Assembly (NCBI GenBank): GCA_045577755.1
Contig: JAZNJA010000150.1
Coordinates: 1-13,050 of the forward strand
Direction of reading: 5' to 3'
DNA: 13,050 nt
Source of the DNA: CAMEON01 sp045577755
GTDB taxonomy: Bacteria > Bacillota > Clostridia > Oscillospirales > CAG-272
Shown: positions 11,733 to 13,050 of the stretch, piece after piece
Layout: each line of letters begins with the position of its first letter
How positions within the stretch are numbered: position 1 is the first letter of the stretch
Program-made: the position numbers and the translations under genes
The notes under the pieces: model-generated
What the model saw: only the letters and a program-made list of their open reading frames with translations
The model's database searches: none
What the model was told of the DNA's origin: nothing

Positions 11733-13050
11733 GTGCATCAGGCTCTCTACCGAAAGTGGCGGCCGCCGAACTTTGACGAAGTCAGCGGTCAGGAGCATAT
11801 CACGTCCATACTGAAATACCAATGCGCCACGGGGAAGTTCTCCCACGCCTACCTGTTCTGCGGCTCCCGCGGTACGGGTAAGACCTCCTGCGCCAAGATC
11901 CTGGCCAAGGCGGTCAACTGTTTGAATCCCACCGCCGCAGGCCCCTGCGGTGAGTGCGCCGCCTGCCGCTCCATTGACGCGGGCTCGGCCACCGACGTGC
12001 TGGAGATGGACGCCGCCTCCAACAACGGCGTGGACGATATCCGCGACATCCGCGACGAGGTCATCTACACCCCATCCGAGCTGAAATACCGCGTCTACAT
12101 CATCGACGAGGTGCATATGCTCTCGGCCTCGGCCTTCAACGCTCTGCTGAAGACCCTGGAGGAGCCTCCCGAGCACGTGGTCTTCATTCTGGCTACCACC
12201 GAGCTGCAAAAGCTCCCCGCCACCATCATCTCCCGTTGCCAGCGCTTCGACTTCCGCCGTATCGCCACCGCCGACCTCTGTGCCCGCCTCCACCGCATCG
12301 CCCGCGAGGAGGGAATCGACCTGTCGGAGGAGGCTGCCCGCCTTATCGCCAGACAGGCCCAGGGCGGTATGCGCGACGCCGTCAGCCTTCTGGAGCTGTG
12401 TGCGGGTGCGAGACTTCCCGTGACCCCCGAGTTGGTCACCCGCACCATCGGTACCACGGGCCGAGAGGGCACCTGTCGCGTGGTGAACGCCATCGCGGAC
12501 AAGAACTTCGACCTGCTCTTTGAGATCATCGACGATATGGTCTCGGCCTCCCGCGACCCCGCCGTCTTCTGGCAGGAGCTCATTAGCTACTACCGGGATA
12601 TGCTGGTCACCAAGACCGTGAGGGACCCCTCCCGCTACCTCGACCTTACCGACAGCGAGCGGGAAGCGCTGGTCGCTATTTCGGCGAAGTTCACCAAGGA
12701 AACTTTACTGTTCCACATCGGACTCCTGGAGGACGCCCTCTTTGCCATGCAGAAGTCCTACGCCGTCAAGCGCACCGTCTGCGAGATCACCCTGGTCCGA
12801 CTCTGCGACCCCGCCCTGGACACCTCAGTGGAGTCGATGCTGTCCCGCCTGTCCCGCATCGAGGAGCAACTCATCGCGGGGGTTCCCGCGGCGACGCCTG
12901 TCCGAGAGGAGGCTGTCCCTCAGGCGGAGGCTTACGAGGTCCCTCCCATGGAGGAGCCGCCTCTGCCCGATATGCCTCCTGATCTGTGGGAGCCTCCCGT
13001 GGACTACGCGGTGAACGAGCCCACCACCCCCCCCGTAAGAAGGGAAGCAC
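11733..13050 (+). CDS. dnaX: DNA polymerase III subunit gamma/tau (partial, runs off the window)
   Basis: The first 439 residues are visible. This is the AAA+ clamp-loader ATPase of the replisome. Motifs in order: N-terminal YRKWRPPNFDEVSGQEH, Walker A GSRGTGKTS (44-52; K50), zinc-binding cysteines C62, C71, C74, C77, a DAASNNGVDDIRDIRDEV segment, Walker B VYIIDEVHML with D124-E125, sensor 1 ATTE (153-156) and the arginine finger SRC (R167). Domain III follows to about residue 370. From about 390 the sequence becomes a proline/glutamate-rich linker (EVPPMEEPPLPDMPP) typical of the start of the tau-specific region. The start is GTG 11733, seven bases after AAGGAGG (11719-11725). No translational-frameshift slippery sequence is visible before the window ends. 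Usual downstream partners (ebfC, recR) would lie outside. Confidence 0.95.
   Translation, partial: MHQALYRKWRPPNFDEVSGQEHITSILKYQCATGKFSHAYLFCGSRGTGKTSCAKILAKAVNCLNPTAAGPCGECAACRSIDAGSATDVLEMDAASNNGVDDIRDIRDEVIYTPSELKYRVYIIDEVHMLSASAFNALLKTLEEPPEHVVFILATTELQKLPATIISRCQRFDFRRIATADLCARLHRIAREEGIDLSEEAARLIARQAQGGMRDAVSLLELCAGARLPVTPELVTRTIGTTGREGTCRVVNAIADKNFDLLFEIIDDMVSASRDPAVFWQELISYYRDMLVTKTVRDPSRYLDLTDSEREALVAISAKFTKETLLFHIGLLEDALFAMQKSYAVKRTVCEITLVRLCDPALDTSVESMLSRLSRIEEQLIAGVPAATPVREEAVPQAEAYEVPPMEEPPLPDMPPDLWEPPVDYAVNEPTTPPVRREA

Noticed and set aside
11670..12293. 207-codon minus-strand frame opposite dnaX
   Set aside because: Antisense to the conserved AAA+ domain of dnaX; Gly/Val-rich shadow.

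Overview
The window is GC-rich Gram-positive DNA. A large-type SRP RNA (Alu plus S domain) sits directly upstream of dnaX, which is the classic Firmicutes order, and strong AGGAGG-type ribosome binding sites and many interspersed palindromic repeats fit a gut-type Clostridia genome (Oscillospirales-like). The lineage is an inference; nothing in the window names it. Two blocks are joined: a phage head/short-tail structural module (1-8588) and chromosomal genes (about 8690-13050), all on the + strand.

Phage block. The tail end of an unknown gene overlaps the terminase large subunit by ATGA. Then follow the portal protein (ATGA overlap), a Prp-type cysteine protease, a scaffold protein that starts inside the protease gene, and an N4-gp56-type major capsid protein. 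A 385-base gap contains an elaborate palindromic element. After it come a small conserved capsid-neighbour protein, a head-tail adaptor-like protein, two small proteins and a large beta-propeller-like tail protein. A strong intrinsic terminator closes the block. The gene set resembles a short-tailed (P22/N4-type) head module. No lysis, integrase, ejection or tailspike gene follows. The capsid N-terminus carries LQRF/A, a close match to the site cut by Prp in ribosomal protein L27 and in the phage 80alpha capsid, so protease and substrate appear to be encoded two genes apart.

Chromosomal block. A near-consensus promoter drives a 285-aa TIM-barrel sugar-phosphate isomerase/epimerase. A nested palindromic repeat separates it from a second isomerase, also 285 aa. 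A repeat-rich stretch of about 300 bases leads to a consensus promoter, the SRP RNA with its terminator, another repeat-rich stretch of about 340 bases, and dnaX (GTG start, open at the window edge).

The least ordinary content is structural. The element at 5509-5791 contains eight hairpins separated by four copies of ATATCGA on the left and four of TCGATAT on the right, arranged about a central palindrome, so it can fold into a stack of four-way junctions. A second element in front of dnaX shares its terminal inverted repeat and also contains a four-way-junction fold. Separately, the 5' leader, the SRP RNA ends and the SRP terminator contain four mutually exclusive pairing segments, arranged like an attenuator ahead of dnaX.
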